Below, in pieces: positions 1 through 8,222 of a DNA stretch of 40,135 nt. Below the pieces are notes generated by a model. The model was given only the letters and a program-made list of their open reading frames with translations, was not told the origin of the DNA and made no database searches. Source of the stretch: Pseudoalteromonas sp. HM-SA03 (lineage in GTDB: Bacteria > Pseudomonadota > Gammaproteobacteria > Enterobacterales > Alteromonadaceae); NCBI RefSeq assembly GCF_002289345.1, contig NZ_NSDG01000119.1, positions 1 through 40,135 on the forward strand, read 5' to 3'. A program made the position numbers and the translations under genes. Position 1 is the first letter of the stretch. Every line of letters begins with the position of its first letter.

Positions 1-101
1 TTTAGTCTGTTTGGAGAGCTTAATAAATTCAGAGGGCTGCAAAATCATTATCACATCGATGGATATTAGATCATAAATTTAATCAATTTGGTATTAGCAA
101 A

Positions 102-1559
102 TCAAAGTGGCAGTGTAATTGTAAATTTACAACCTCGGTTTAGCTTGCTTGATACGCTAATATTTCCTTTTAATAATTTAACGAGCTCGTTTGTGATCGC
201 AAGGCCAAGCCCTGCATTGTGTTTGCGGTTACTTAGGCTATTTTTGGCCTGAAAGCTAGCGTCGAATATATAGGGAAGATCAGCGGCGCTTATCCCAATG
301 CCAGTATCATTAACACTCACTAAAGCAATATCTTGTTGCTGCTGTAATGTGAGCTGTATTTCGCCACCAGCATCAGTGTGTCTGATAGCGTTATCGATGA
401 GGTTTGATAGGATTCTGTCTAATTTCCCGATATCACTGTATACACTAACTTCGCTTGCTTTCGGGCTTATTGAGATGGTTATTCCGCGCCGTTTAGCTTG
501 CAATGTAAATTTAGCCGCAACGTCATACATAAGTTCAAGTAGATTAAAGGATTCAATATGAAGTTTGGTATGTCCAGCTTCTAGGTGGGCGAGTTCAAAA
601 ATTTGCGCGATAAGATGATTGAGCTGATTTATATTTTTGCTGGCAATTTCGATGTGCGAAACGATATTTTTGTCACTCGTTTGTTTTTCTATCAGTTCAA
701 TGTAACCTTTAAGCGAGGCAAGTGGTGTGCGGAGATCGTGGCTTAGCTGTGAAAGTAGTTCTTTACGTTGTTCATCTTTGAGGTTAAGTGTGGTTAATTG
801 CTGCTGAATTTTATCCAGCATAGCATTGACGCTGCGACCCAGCTGATGGATCTCGTCATGTTCTTCGGGCCAATTTATTTGGGCATCACGACTAATATTA
901 AAATGGTTTTGGCTGACTTGATCTATATATTGAGTCAATCTGGACACGGGCTTGGTGATTTTATTAAGTAGTAGCAGGACAACAACCAGCAAAAAGAACA
1001 AAGTGCCTAATAACCAACTTACTCCAAGCATCACCTTGTCTGAATTTTTTAGTTGCTCAATAATGCTATCGTATTTTGACGAGCCGATGATGATATATAG
1101 GTAACCCTGTAAAATATCTTGATTAAATACAGGGGCCACAGAGAAAATTTTACTGCCGTTAACGCTTCTCGGATCATCTCCAAATACAGGTAGTTGGCTA
1201 TTGCTCTTTAGGAGTTTTTTTAACGGGGTAACATCAATTTGCTGACGTTTAACCTCTCCAGGGGCGGCAGAGTAAGTTAATAACTTACCTTCAGGGGAGA
1301 CGAAGTAAAACTCGAATGAGGGGCCTAAGATCATCAAGGTGTGAAATAGATTACTCAAACCGTCATAGTCGTACACTCCCTCTTTTATCAGGGGATTATC
1401 GTCAACAAGATGGGTCGCAAGTGCGAGGTGTAATTGTTGTTCTGCTTGAGACTTAGAGACTTGAGATAGCGCTTGAGTCCACCACACAAAAATCGCTGCA
1501 ATGACAACGAAAGTGACAAATAAGATCAGTGCGAGTTTTTTGTAGAGTGAGAGCTTCAT
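102..1559 (-). CDS. Sensor histidine kinase of the spondin operon
   Basis: Inner-membrane sensor kinase, 485 aa from the chosen start, presumed to phosphorylate the OmpR-type regulator encoded just upstream. Visible order: N-terminal membrane segment (about residues 9-26), a periplasmic domain of about 150 residues, a second membrane segment near 180-205, a HAMP-like linker, an HisKA box SHDLRTPL with His274, then HATPase motifs (NLIDNAIRHT, DTGIGIS, GLGLAI). The start is the ATG at 1559, which overlaps the regulator stop as ATGA. The longer open frame to 1610 runs back into the regulator gene and adds no hydrophobic or domain sequence. The overlap implies translational coupling. The sensed signal cannot be read from sequence. 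The family call is firm; the partnership is inferred from adjacency. Confidence 0.93.
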   Translation of the reverse strand: MKLSLYKKLALILFVTFVVIAAIFVWWTQALSQVSKSQAEQQLHLALATHLVDDNPLIKEGVYDYDGLSNLFHTLMILGPSFEFYFVSPEGKLLTYSAAPGEVKRQQIDVTPLKKLLKSNSQLPVFGDDPRSVNGSKIFSVAPVFNQDILQGYLYIIIGSSKYDSIIEQLKNSDKVMLGVSWLLGTLFFLLVVVLLLLNKITKPVSRLTQYIDQVSQNHFNISRDAQINWPEEHDEIHQLGRSVNAMLDKIQQQLTTLNLKDEQRKELLSQLSHDLRTPLASLKGYIELIEKQTSDKNIVSHIEIASKNINQLNHLIAQIFELAHLEAGHTKLHIESFNLLELMYDVAAKFTLQAKRRGITISISPKASEVSVYSDIGKLDRILSNLIDNAIRHTDAGGEIQLTLQQQQDIALVSVNDTGIGISAADLPYIFDASFQAKNSLSNRKHNAGLGLAITNELVKLLKGNISVSSKLNRGCKFTITLPL

Positions 1560-2287
1560 ACGCTTTGCCCGCAAAGAGAGGCTGAATTTAATTTGTAACC
1601 AACACCCCATACTGTTTCTATCACCGTATTATTTGAAATCGCTTCAAGCTTTGCCCTCAGACGATTAATATGGGAGTTAACGGTATGCTCGTATCCTGAG
1701 TGTTGGTAGCCCCATACTGATTCTAATAACTGGGTTCGAGAAAACACGTGATTTGGGTGTTTAGCAAAAAACTGCAGCAGCTCAAATTCGGTTGCAGTAA
1801 GCTCTAATCTAACATTAGCCAACGAAATTTCATGACAACAGGCATCGATAACTAAGTTTCCAACTGCAATTTTATCGCGTGGGAAGTCCACATTTTCAGT
1901 CTGCATTGGTTGCTTAAGTTGCCTGACATGGCGTAGCTGCGCTTTCACTCTTGCTTGCAACTCTCTCGTATTAAAAGGCTTGCATATATAGTCGTCCGCA
2001 CCAACTTCAAGTCCAATGATCCTATCGATATCACTACTTTTTGAGGTGACGATGATGACACTACTCATAGGGTAAAGCGCCTTAAGCTCTCGACAAAGGG
2101 TTAGTCCATCCATATTAGGTAGCATTAAATCCAGTAAAATCACCGCAAAATCGTTCGCTTTAGCAGTCGACAATACTTGGCTGCCGTCGGCAACATGCGT
2201 TACCTCTAAAGCTAACTCCTCTAAATGCACTTGGAGTAATCTCGCTATGTCTAAGTCATCTTCAACTAGCAACACGGTTTCTAACAT
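1556..2287 (-). CDS. OmpR-family response regulator
   Basis: DNA-binding response regulator of 243 aa. Receiver domain at residues 3-120 with acidic pocket D10/D11, phospho-acceptor D53 in ILLDLMLPN, and conserved Lys in the YICKPF motif. The C-terminal winged helix covers about residues 140-240 (LTATEFELLQFF, HINRLRAKLE, VWGVGYKL). The ATG at 2287 was chosen because it begins MLETVLLVEDD directly at the receiver fold and is preceded by an AAAGGG ribosome site. The 49-codon upstream extension overlaps the spondin gene and has no fold. It lies 52 bp after the spondin lipoprotein gene and overlaps the kinase by 4 bp, so a four-gene operon is likely. Candidate targets are the phased GTGATAA boxes upstream of the first spondin gene. 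Confidence 0.94.
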   Translation of the reverse strand: MLETVLLVEDDLDIARLLQVHLEELALEVTHVADGSQVLSTAKANDFAVILLDLMLPNMDGLTLCRELKALYPMSSVIIVTSKSSDIDRIIGLEVGADDYICKPFNTRELQARVKAQLRHVRQLKQPMQTENVDFPRDKIAVGNLVIDACCHEISLANVRLELTATEFELLQFFAKHPNHVFSRTQLLESVWGYQHSGYEHTVNSHINRLRAKLEAISNNTVIETVWGVGYKLNSASLCGQSV

Positions 2288-2305
2288 AAATAGCCCTTTA
2301 TGAAA

Positions 2306-2340
2306 GCGCAAACGCCTATGGCAGACGTTTGCGCATAGGC
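2306..2340 (-). promoter_or_regulatory. Overlapping stem-loops between spondin gene and regulator gene
   Basis: Two perfect inverted repeats interlock here. Stem A is GCGCAAACG (2306-2314) with CGTTTGCGC (2326-2334). Stem B is GCCTATG (2314-2320) with CATAGGC (2334-2340). The left arm of B lies in the loop of A and its right arm lies outside A, so the transcript could form a pseudoknot or switch between two hairpins. It starts at the spondin stop codon. In the minus direction stem A is followed only by TTTCAT, so it is more likely a partial terminator or stability element that lowers regulator expression than a strong terminator. Confidence 0.5.
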
Positions 2341-3047
2341 TATTTAATTCTCTCGATAGTGACTGCAAGCAGCGGGTTATCAAATTTATGGATACTAGTG
2401 AGCGTTGAACTTTGGAGTCCATCATCACTACCAACTACACCACTGTGCATCGTCACCATGTTGTGATTATCGTTGCGCTCTGCGTTAAAGCCCTCACCGC
2501 TATCTGCTGGGCCTGGTATGGTTCCCGCGGCTTCACTATTCAGCTCAGTGCCAGCATCGTAGGCAAGTGTTCGATACATTTGCACCTCATCTACGGGCAA
2601 CGCAGAGACGTCTATAGCATTTAGACCGGAGAATCCATCATTGGTATTCACCATCATGGTTAATAGCGATAATTTAAGCTCAGAAAGGTCAGTAGTTTTG
2701 ATGGAAAGGTTGGTTGTCGCACCGGGGCCTAAAGGTCCATCCGTTGAGACGGATGCTTGTGTCATCTCGTCGGCTATAATGTCGCTGTTATTTCCGCCTT
2801 CTGCAAGTTGCTCTAATGCTTCACTGGCTGGCATGCCAACAGTAAAGTAATGACCAGACTGATGAAGCAGCACTGCAATTGGTGACATAGGCTGAGCATG
2901 TGTAAGGTTCGTGATAGTGATGGTAAACTCATACTCAACAGGCTCTGGCTCAACCGGAGGCTCTGGCATTACCATATTATTGTCATTGTCTCCACATGCA
3001 CTGAGTAGGAGCGCAGACATGGCAATTAATGCTAATTTCGCTTTCAT
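2340..3047 (-). CDS. Spondin-domain lipoprotein
   Basis: A 235-aa predicted lipoprotein: positively charged N-terminus, hydrophobic core and lipobox LSAC with Cys18, then an acidic, proline-rich tether (PEPPVEPEPVEYE) and a spondin_N-like domain from about residue 40 to the end (TITITNLTHAQPMSPIAVLL, GLNAIDVSALP, YDAGTELNSE). Spondin_N domains in bacteria occur in secreted or surface proteins; their function there is not established. It starts 9 bp after the preceding spondin gene with a strong AAGGGGGAG ribosome site, so the two are co-transcribed. The two proteins share the core motifs (NLTHA/G, ASEAL, AEGG, NDGFxGLNA, YDAGTE) and are paralogs. This one is membrane-anchored and its partner is free. 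Confidence 0.88.
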   Translation of the reverse strand: MKAKLALIAMSALLLSACGDNDNNMVMPEPPVEPEPVEYEFTITITNLTHAQPMSPIAVLLHQSGHYFTVGMPASEALEQLAEGGNNSDIIADEMTQASVSTDGPLGPGATTNLSIKTTDLSELKLSLLTMMVNTNDGFSGLNAIDVSALPVDEVQMYRTLAYDAGTELNSEAAGTIPGPADSGEGFNAERNDNHNMVTMHSGVVGSDDGLQSSTLTSIHKFDNPLLAVTIERIK

Positions 3048-3056
3048 AGCTCCCCC

Positions 3057-3755
3057 TTATTTTACGGTTATTGTTACTTTTGCCACAGGATTTAACCAAC
3101 GGTGTACGGTATTATGCAGATCGCTATTACCGCCGACTTGCTCGTCGTCACCTACGTTGCCTCTGTGAATATGGACCATGGTGTTTTCTTCACTTGCTGT
3201 GACGCCAGCTCCTTGAGTGCCAGGAGCCGCACCTGGCGATGCTGGGATCCCTAAAATACCGGGTGCACCAGAGCCTTCGACAAGCAGTTCATTATTCGCT
3301 TCAGTACCTGCATCATAGGCATTAAGGTAAACTTCATAGGTGCCGGCAGCGCTTGGAATAGGCCATGCATTTAATCCTACAAATCCATCATTGGTAGGAA
3401 GTAGCATCGCCACAATTGAAAGATGCGTATTTCCTTCACTCGTTGATATCATCGCCATTGTAGAGCCTGCGGGTGCAAGTAGCCCCTCAGCTGGGTTGGC
3501 GATCATATTGGCGTTTGAGCTTTCGAGGATTTGTCCTAAAGCTGAAATGTCACCGCCTTCGGCCATGGCTTGCAATGCTTCAGAAGCTTGCTCGCCGAGT
3601 TTAAAAAGAGCGGTATCTTGATTATGAGCAGCCACCAGTAAAGGCGTATAGTAAATACCGTGAGTGAGGTTAGTGATTTTTACTTCAAGGTCTTGTGCCA
3701 GCGCAGCGCTTGATAAACACGTTGCGACTAATGTTGTCAGGATTTTTGCTTTCAT
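3057..3755 (-). CDS. Secreted spondin-domain protein
   Basis: A 232-aa protein with a Sec-type signal peptide (MKAKILTTLVATCLSSAALA, cleavage after about residue 20). It is followed almost at once by a spondin_N-like domain (EVKITNLTHGIYYTPLLVAA, GLNAWPIPSA, YDAGTEANNE). A glycine/alanine/proline-rich insert sits near residues 165-190 before the closing strand (VHIHRGNVGD, KVTITVK). It is the first gene of the presumed spondin-regulator-kinase operon. Unlike its paralog downstream it has no lipobox, so it is expected in the periplasm or outside the cell. The upstream 240 bp carries the phased heptamers described separately. The fold call is strong; the biological role is unknown. Confidence 0.88.
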   Translation of the reverse strand: MKAKILTTLVATCLSSAALAQDLEVKITNLTHGIYYTPLLVAAHNQDTALFKLGEQASEALQAMAEGGDISALGQILESSNANMIANPAEGLLAPAGSTMAMISTSEGNTHLSIVAMLLPTNDGFVGLNAWPIPSAAGTYEVYLNAYDAGTEANNELLVEGSGAPGILGIPASPGAAPGTQGAGVTASEENTMVHIHRGNVGDDEQVGGNSDLHNTVHRWLNPVAKVTITVK

Positions 3756-3826
3756 GATGTACTCTTCTTATTAGGATTAACAGTCCCTTTATCATGGCCG
3801 CAAGATATTGAGATAGGCTCACGGAG

Positions 3827-3866
3827 TTATCACGTTTTTATCACAAAAGCGTAGAATACTTATCAC
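3827..3866 (-). promoter_or_regulatory. Three phased GTGATAA boxes upstream of the spondin operon
   Basis: The plus strand shows three exact TTATCAC heptamers (GTGATAA on the transcribed strand) at 3827-3833, 3838-3844 and 3860-3866, with start-to-start distances of 11 and 22 bp. All are therefore on the same DNA face, 72-111 bp upstream of the first spondin start codon. OmpR/PhoB-family regulators bind direct repeats of 6-7 bp spaced about 11 bp, and such a regulator is encoded in this operon. Autoregulation is an inference. A fourth, imperfect copy (TTATCAT, 3789-3795) is out of phase. Confidence 0.55.
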
Positions 3867-3958
3867 AGGGCTCAGATCAGCGGAGCTGGATTAACTTGAA
3901 GTACGCCTGAACGGTTCTAGTTGATCGAGAACTACCAATTAGTTCTGCAAGGTGGGGA

Positions 3959-3985
3959 TAATGAGGAGTAAAAAACTCCTCGTTA
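3959..3985 (-). terminator. Stem-loop after the amine oxidase gene
   Basis: An 11-bp stem with one G-T pair (TAATGAGGAGT at 3959-3969 with ACTCCTCGTTA at 3975-3985) and a 5-nt A/T loop lies 13 bp past the amine oxidase stop codon. No U-tract follows on either strand, so it may act as a 3' stability element or weak terminator. Confidence 0.45.
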
Positions 3986-3998
3986 CTAGGGAAGCGGG

Positions 3999-5966
3999 TT
4001 AGGGCTTATCGAAATAACTGAGGTTGACGCCAAGCACACTATTGGCATCAGCAAGTGTTACTTTGTCTTTAGTATTTGGCGAAAAATTAGGATCGATATA
4101 TTCCATAATCATTTCATTAGCAATTTTTCGATAGGCGATTTGTATTGCTTCTGACGAGCTACAGCCTTGGTCTGTTTCAAAGACTTCGCTTAGTGGCGCT
4201 AAGCCAAACCCTTTTTGTAGCACTAAATCTGTCGAACGTAATGCGCCTTCTACCCAGCCCTGATAATCAGAGTAAGCTTCACCGCAGGTAAACAGATTTG
4301 GCAACGGCTCTACTAAATCTTCGATGACGTCTTTATCATTCGCTCCAATCGCCCATTGATGTACACCAAAACCAAATTGAAGATTTTCAGGGACATTGAA
4401 ATTCACGTTCCCTTCCCAAATTCGAGCGCTTGTGAGGGTGGGCTGTGGAACATAATGTGTATTAAAAATGTCTTTAAAGAATTGTGTCGCTTGTCGTACA
4501 ACCGCTTCCGAGGCTGGAAATATATCACTGGGAATAGATTCAACGAGTTCCGACTCACGAGGGTGATGATAAAGCTCACCTTTATTTTGCAGTGCACTCC
4601 AAAAATTAATATTTAAATAATCACAGTAAATAGTCAATGCGGCTGGGCGACTGTATTTAGCTGCTTCTATCCCTTCGAGTCTGTGTTGTGTTTCAGAGTT
4701 AGGCTCGGCATGACGCTCGTTATACATAAGCGCGGCTGCGAGTTCATCATCTAAAGCATAAAAGGGATAAACAGAACCTGTTGGTAAATCGGCAAAGTTA
4801 GGTCCAAAGCTGACAGCTGGGCGGCCTGTCATGCCGGTTCCCCACCATGCAGTGTCGTAATATAAATTAATCTTCAGGAGCGGTTGGTTGCTTGTGCTTT
4901 GCAATGTATCCCATAACGCATCGCGCCGCTGCTTTGGTAGTTGTTTGAATACATCTGACGCTATGAACAACTTTTCAAGCGCGAGCCTTGGCAGCCCTAA
5001 AATAAGCTTTTCAGCTTTAAATTTTCCTTCGCTTATCTGTCCGTCTTGCTCGGTTTTGGTGTACTTAAGTACATAAAGATTGTCTGCTTTATCAAAGGCG
5101 ATGCTATTGATGCTCGTTTGCAGGTAAATCCTCTCTTTACCTATTTTATCCACCAGCGCGTTTGGCAGGGTGCTAAAGCCGTCTTTAAAGGTTCTAAATT
5201 CGACATCTGCAGGAAAGTCTTCCAAAAGCTGATAGGCAACCCCCGCATTCATTTTCGATAAGAAGGTGCCATTAAAGCCCAAAACACGATACAGCATGGT
5301 GATACATTCTTGGCTATAACCCATATCAGTGAGTAAATCCCACAAAGACCAATTATATAGTGGCTCACCTTGCCATTGACATTGCAGACGGAAATCCTGC
5401 CAAAACTCTGGGCCGCGAACCTCTGGCCTTGAATCGAACTGTGGATTCACTTGCAAGATACGATTAAAAACAACATTAATAATGTCTTTGGGGTTAACAC
5501 CTTGCTCGTTTGGATCGAGGTTATAAAGTGCCGACCAAATATGATAGTCGTCTTGTTCAGCATCGTTTACCGAAAAGCTGGTACCGCGAAAGTAGAGCCG
5601 GTTATTGCCGCCGCTATTCATGGGGAACGGGACTATCTGATCTTCTAGGCCTAACTTTAGAAAGAGGGCCATTAGGTTATCCATACCCTCAAATAGAAAC
5701 CGCATACCACCTTGTTCTTCTTTGACTGTAATGGTGCTGTCAGGCTTTGCTCCTGCGCGGTTATCTCTGAAATGGATAAGATCTGAGTCCAATCTTCCAC
5801 CTGTGCGGTTGCTGCGCTCAAAAATGGCGAAGTCATCAACGTCTGTTTCGCACTGTAATCGCCAAGCGCTATACAAACCAGACATGCCAGCTCCTATCAC
5901 TGCGACTTTGACCGCTTCTGGAATGGGTTTTTGACTAATATCTGTACCTATTTTGTAGTGAGTCAT
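3999..5966 (-). CDS. Flavin amine oxidase / L-amino-acid oxidase family
   Basis: A 655-aa FAD enzyme expected to oxidatively deaminate an amine or L-amino acid, releasing the oxo-product, ammonia and hydrogen peroxide. Residues 21-35 hold the dinucleotide motif VAVIGAGMSG, followed by FERSNRTGGRLDSD for the adenosine side. A substrate domain fills the middle, and the C-terminus has the typical LFTCGEAYSDYQGWVEGAL flavin-binding segment. No signal peptide is visible, so the protein is cytoplasmic or exported another way. The start has a good AAGGA site 8 bp upstream. It is monocistronic, with a long palindrome-rich upstream region. Marine Pseudoalteromonas L-amino-acid oxidases with antibacterial activity are known; substrate preference here cannot be read from sequence. 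Confidence 0.85.
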   Translation of the reverse strand: MTHYKIGTDISQKPIPEAVKVAVIGAGMSGLYSAWRLQCETDVDDFAIFERSNRTGGRLDSDLIHFRDNRAGAKPDSTITVKEEQGGMRFLFEGMDNLMALFLKLGLEDQIVPFPMNSGGNNRLYFRGTSFSVNDAEQDDYHIWSALYNLDPNEQGVNPKDIINVVFNRILQVNPQFDSRPEVRGPEFWQDFRLQCQWQGEPLYNWSLWDLLTDMGYSQECITMLYRVLGFNGTFLSKMNAGVAYQLLEDFPADVEFRTFKDGFSTLPNALVDKIGKERIYLQTSINSIAFDKADNLYVLKYTKTEQDGQISEGKFKAEKLILGLPRLALEKLFIASDVFKQLPKQRRDALWDTLQSTSNQPLLKINLYYDTAWWGTGMTGRPAVSFGPNFADLPTGSVYPFYALDDELAAALMYNERHAEPNSETQHRLEGIEAAKYSRPAALTIYCDYLNINFWSALQNKGELYHHPRESELVESIPSDIFPASEAVVRQATQFFKDIFNTHYVPQPTLTSARIWEGNVNFNVPENLQFGFGVHQWAIGANDKDVIEDLVEPLPNLFTCGEAYSDYQGWVEGALRSTDLVLQKGFGLAPLSEVFETDQGCSSSEAIQIAYRKIANEMIMEYIDPNFSPNTKDKVTLADANSVLGVNLSYFDKP

Positions 5967-6330
5967 GTGAGTTCCTTAGTCGACGATGTCTCACACTTTT
6001 GAGGCTGACTGCTTTTATACCAATTGGTATTACTTCCTAGCTCGCTAAGTGATCTATAACGTATCTGTGCACTCCAACCTGTTGAGTGCACTTCCCAAAA
6101 ATTTGTTGCAACAAGCAAAGTATTGCTTTCTCAGCCTGATGCAAAACCCAGATACTACTTTAGTACACTGGTTAAGTTTGTGTTAATTTTTGCGGCGGGT
6201 TTTGCCAAGTATTTATCTAAAAAGTACGAATGGCATGAATTTAATAAGCTTTTATTCTCGGCTGAACATTAATTTGAGAGATGGAACACGTTTGTTCCAT
6301 ACCGACTAAGTCTTTTAGTGTACAAAGAGT
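5967..6330. other. Gene-free region with several palindromes
   Basis: These 364 bp contain no convincing gene and must hold the amine oxidase promoter. Seen are ATACCAATTGGTAT (about 6016-6029, a perfect palindrome resembling the ends of dispersed repeats in this genome), GTGCACTC with GAGTGCAC (6067-6074 / 6084-6091, 9-nt loop), TTGTTGCAACAA (6103-6114), and ATGGAACA with TGTTCCAT (6281-6300, 4-nt loop). The last sits about 30 bp past the yjfC-like stop codon and may be its terminator, though no U-run follows. Confidence 0.5.
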
Positions 6331-7500
6331 TTAGCCAACAATGATATGGGGTAAGAAACGGCTAAGATCTTGGGTGATCAGGCTTTTATCTTCACGAACA
6401 CCAATTCCAACTGCTTTATCGCCGACAATCCATGAGCCGATGAGCGTATTGAATCCTGCAAATTTGGGTAAAGGTGAGTAAGCTTGATAAATATAACCTT
6501 CTTCGCCATATCCACCAGCAGACTGTGCAAGCAGTTGTTGATCTTTTCGGATCTCAATATTCGCGCCTTCGCGAGAAAATAACGGCTTCTTCACATAGCC
6601 GGACTCGCAATTTGCAATTTTATGCTTGTCCTGTTCAAAGTATGCCGGTAACAGATTTGGGTGATTGGGAAAGGTTTGCCATAGCAAAGGTAAGATTGCT
6701 TTATTGGATAAAATCGCTTTCCAAGCAGGCTCTAGCCATTGCACTTTTGCTTTTGATAATAGTTCACTATATTCATCTTGAAACATAAATTCCCATGGGT
6801 ATAGCTTAAACATCCATTGAATTTTTGAATCATCAAGGTCGACAAAGTGTTGGTCATGAAATCCGATATCTTCGATAAAAACTTGTTTAGTCTTGAGTCC
6901 TGCTTCCATCGCGCAGCTGCGCATATACTGAATAGTGCCCAAATCCTCAACGCTTTCTTTGCAGCAGGAAAAGTGTAGGGGAGCACCACGGTGGAATTTA
7001 TGTAGTTGATAAAAGCGCTCAATTAGCGCTTCTTGTAGGCCATTAAATTGATCCGCATTGCGAGGCAGTTTACCGGCTTTCACTTGTTCCTCAAGCCATA
7101 GCCACTGCCAGTAACCCGTTTCGAATAAGCTGGTGGGCGTGTCATAATTGGCCTCTAGCAGCTTGGCTGGTGACTTACCATCGTAACTAAAATCAAAACG
7201 ACCGTAGAGTGCTTGGTCGCGGCGACGCCATGAGCGAGTCACTAATTCCCATTGAGATTCAGGAATAGCAAACTGTTGCAGAAGTGACTCATCATTACAC
7301 ACTAAATCGGCAAGGTGTAAGAGCATTTGGTGGAGTTCATCACTTGGGTCTTCCAAGTCTTGCTCAATTTGTTTCAATGTAAATTGATAATAAGCACTTT
7401 CATCCCAGTATTTTTCACCATACATAGTATGAAATTCAAAGCCGTGGGCTTTTGCTTGTTTACGCCAGTGTGGGCGTTCATCAATAGAAATTCTTAACAT
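6331..7500 (-). CDS. yjfC: Glutathionylspermidine-synthase-like ATP-grasp protein (YjfC/YgiC family)
   Basis: A 389-aa protein of the family formed by the synthetase half of glutathionylspermidine synthase, the usual length for E. coli YgiC and YjfC. Recognisable segments are the N-terminal pre-ATP-grasp part (MLRISIDERPHWRKQAKAHG), RFDFSYDGKSPAKLLEANYDTPTS split over residues 123-147, VKKPLFSREGANI in the ATP-grasp lobe and a C-terminal GSWIVGDKAVGIGVRED. The family makes amide bonds between a carboxylate and an amine using ATP; the real substrate of YjfC-type proteins is not known and there is no amidase domain. It follows the yjfM- and yjfL-like genes in the order known from enterobacteria. 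A terminator-like hairpin separates it from them, so it may be expressed by read-through or its own promoter. Confidence 0.87.
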   Translation of the reverse strand: MLRISIDERPHWRKQAKAHGFEFHTMYGEKYWDESAYYQFTLKQIEQDLEDPSDELHQMLLHLADLVCNDESLLQQFAIPESQWELVTRSWRRRDQALYGRFDFSYDGKSPAKLLEANYDTPTSLFETGYWQWLWLEEQVKAGKLPRNADQFNGLQEALIERFYQLHKFHRGAPLHFSCCKESVEDLGTIQYMRSCAMEAGLKTKQVFIEDIGFHDQHFVDLDDSKIQWMFKLYPWEFMFQDEYSELLSKAKVQWLEPAWKAILSNKAILPLLWQTFPNHPNLLPAYFEQDKHKIANCESGYVKKPLFSREGANIEIRKDQQLLAQSAGGYGEEGYIYQAYSPLPKFAGFNTLIGSWIVGDKAVGIGVREDKSLITQDLSRFLPHIIVG

Positions 7501-7574
7501 AAGTGTAAAATCGAACTGTCTAAGTCTAATATCAATTGCATAGATATTAAATTAACTAAAGAACACTCTATAAA

Positions 7575-7595
7575 AAGCCGAGTAGACCTCGGCTT
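7575..7595 (-). terminator. Intrinsic terminator between yjfM-like and yjfC-like genes
   Basis: AAGCCGAG (7575-7582) pairs perfectly with CTCGGCTT (7588-7595) around a 5-nt loop. In the minus direction it is followed by TTTTTATAG, giving a standard U-tract just after the yjfM-like stop. It lies inside the expected yjfL-M-C unit, so it probably sets a lower level of yjfC by partial read-through. Confidence 0.75.
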
Positions 7596-7619
7596 ATCTT
7601 TTATCAAGCGAAGGTTGGC

Positions 7620-8213
7620 TTAGCTGCCCCAACTGCCACTACTACGAGTAGCACTACGACCAAATCCACCGCGACTGCGTGATACGGAGCTGGCACGCGG
7701 CTTGTAATTGATGGTTGAGCTTTTGACCGAAGTTGTACCTGAAGACTTTGCAGATGCGACAAACCCGTTTTGCGCATTTCGATAGCTAAAGAAGTCATCA
7801 CGAGAGCGATACAGCGGTTTTGCGCCAGAATAGTAAGTGCCGCCTAAGTAAGCTGCCTTTTTCTTCTTGCGCTTTTTCATCATGTCTAAGCCTTCATCGA
7901 CGGCCTCCGCAAGCGCAGCAACCATAAAGCCCGCCATAATTGGACGCCAGATCCCACCAATTGAATGCTCACAACGGTCAAAGCCAAAGTCGCTTTCGCA
8001 CAACTGCTCAGAGGCATATTTGGGGGCTTCTTGGTGGTGGCTGTCGAGTGCTTGTTGATATTGAAACTGGCATGCTTCTTCTTCAATGCCGAATGATGTG
8101 CATTCATCAATGTTTTTAAAAAGTAACGCCGATTCGTCGCTATCACCACACGCGGTCAACCCTCCTGTGGCGCCCATTAATAAAGTCAATTTGATTGTTC
8201 TACTCCTTTTCAT
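7620..8213 (-). CDS. yjfM: DUF1190 lipoprotein (YjfM/YgiB-like)
   Basis: A 197-aa DUF1190-family protein. The N-terminus is a lipoprotein signal with lipobox LTAC (Cys22). The middle has four cysteines (ECTSFGIEEEAC, CESDFGFDRCEH) and the family pattern FQYQQALDSHHQEAPKY. A glycine/alanine segment GGIWRPIMAGFMVAA follows, and the tail of about 60 residues is rich in Ser, Arg and Gly, ending SSGSWGS. Together with DUF350 and YjfC-like neighbours this reproduces the E. coli yjfL-yjfM-yjfC order (ygiB-ygiC is the parallel pair). It starts 9 bp after the DUF350 gene. Function is unknown in the family; an envelope role fits the lipoprotein signal. Confidence 0.85.
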   Translation of the reverse strand: MKRSRTIKLTLLMGATGGLTACGDSDESALLFKNIDECTSFGIEEEACQFQYQQALDSHHQEAPKYASEQLCESDFGFDRCEHSIGGIWRPIMAGFMVAALAEAVDEGLDMMKKRKKKKAAYLGGTYYSGAKPLYRSRDDFFSYRNAQNGFVASAKSSGTTSVKSSTINYKPRASSVSRSRGGFGRSATRSSGSWGS

Positions 8214-8222
8214 CTTGACTCC

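Noticed and set aside
1-101. Gene or element at the left edge
   Set aside because: Only about 100 bp precede the kinase stop codon; no motif or hairpin was convincing.
2288-2434. Extended N-terminus of the OmpR-type regulator
   Set aside because: It overlaps the spondin gene and precedes the receiver fold; ATG 2287 has its own ribosome site.
7886-8149. 87-codon frame within the DUF1190 gene
   Set aside because: Out-of-frame shadow of a gene with recognised family features.
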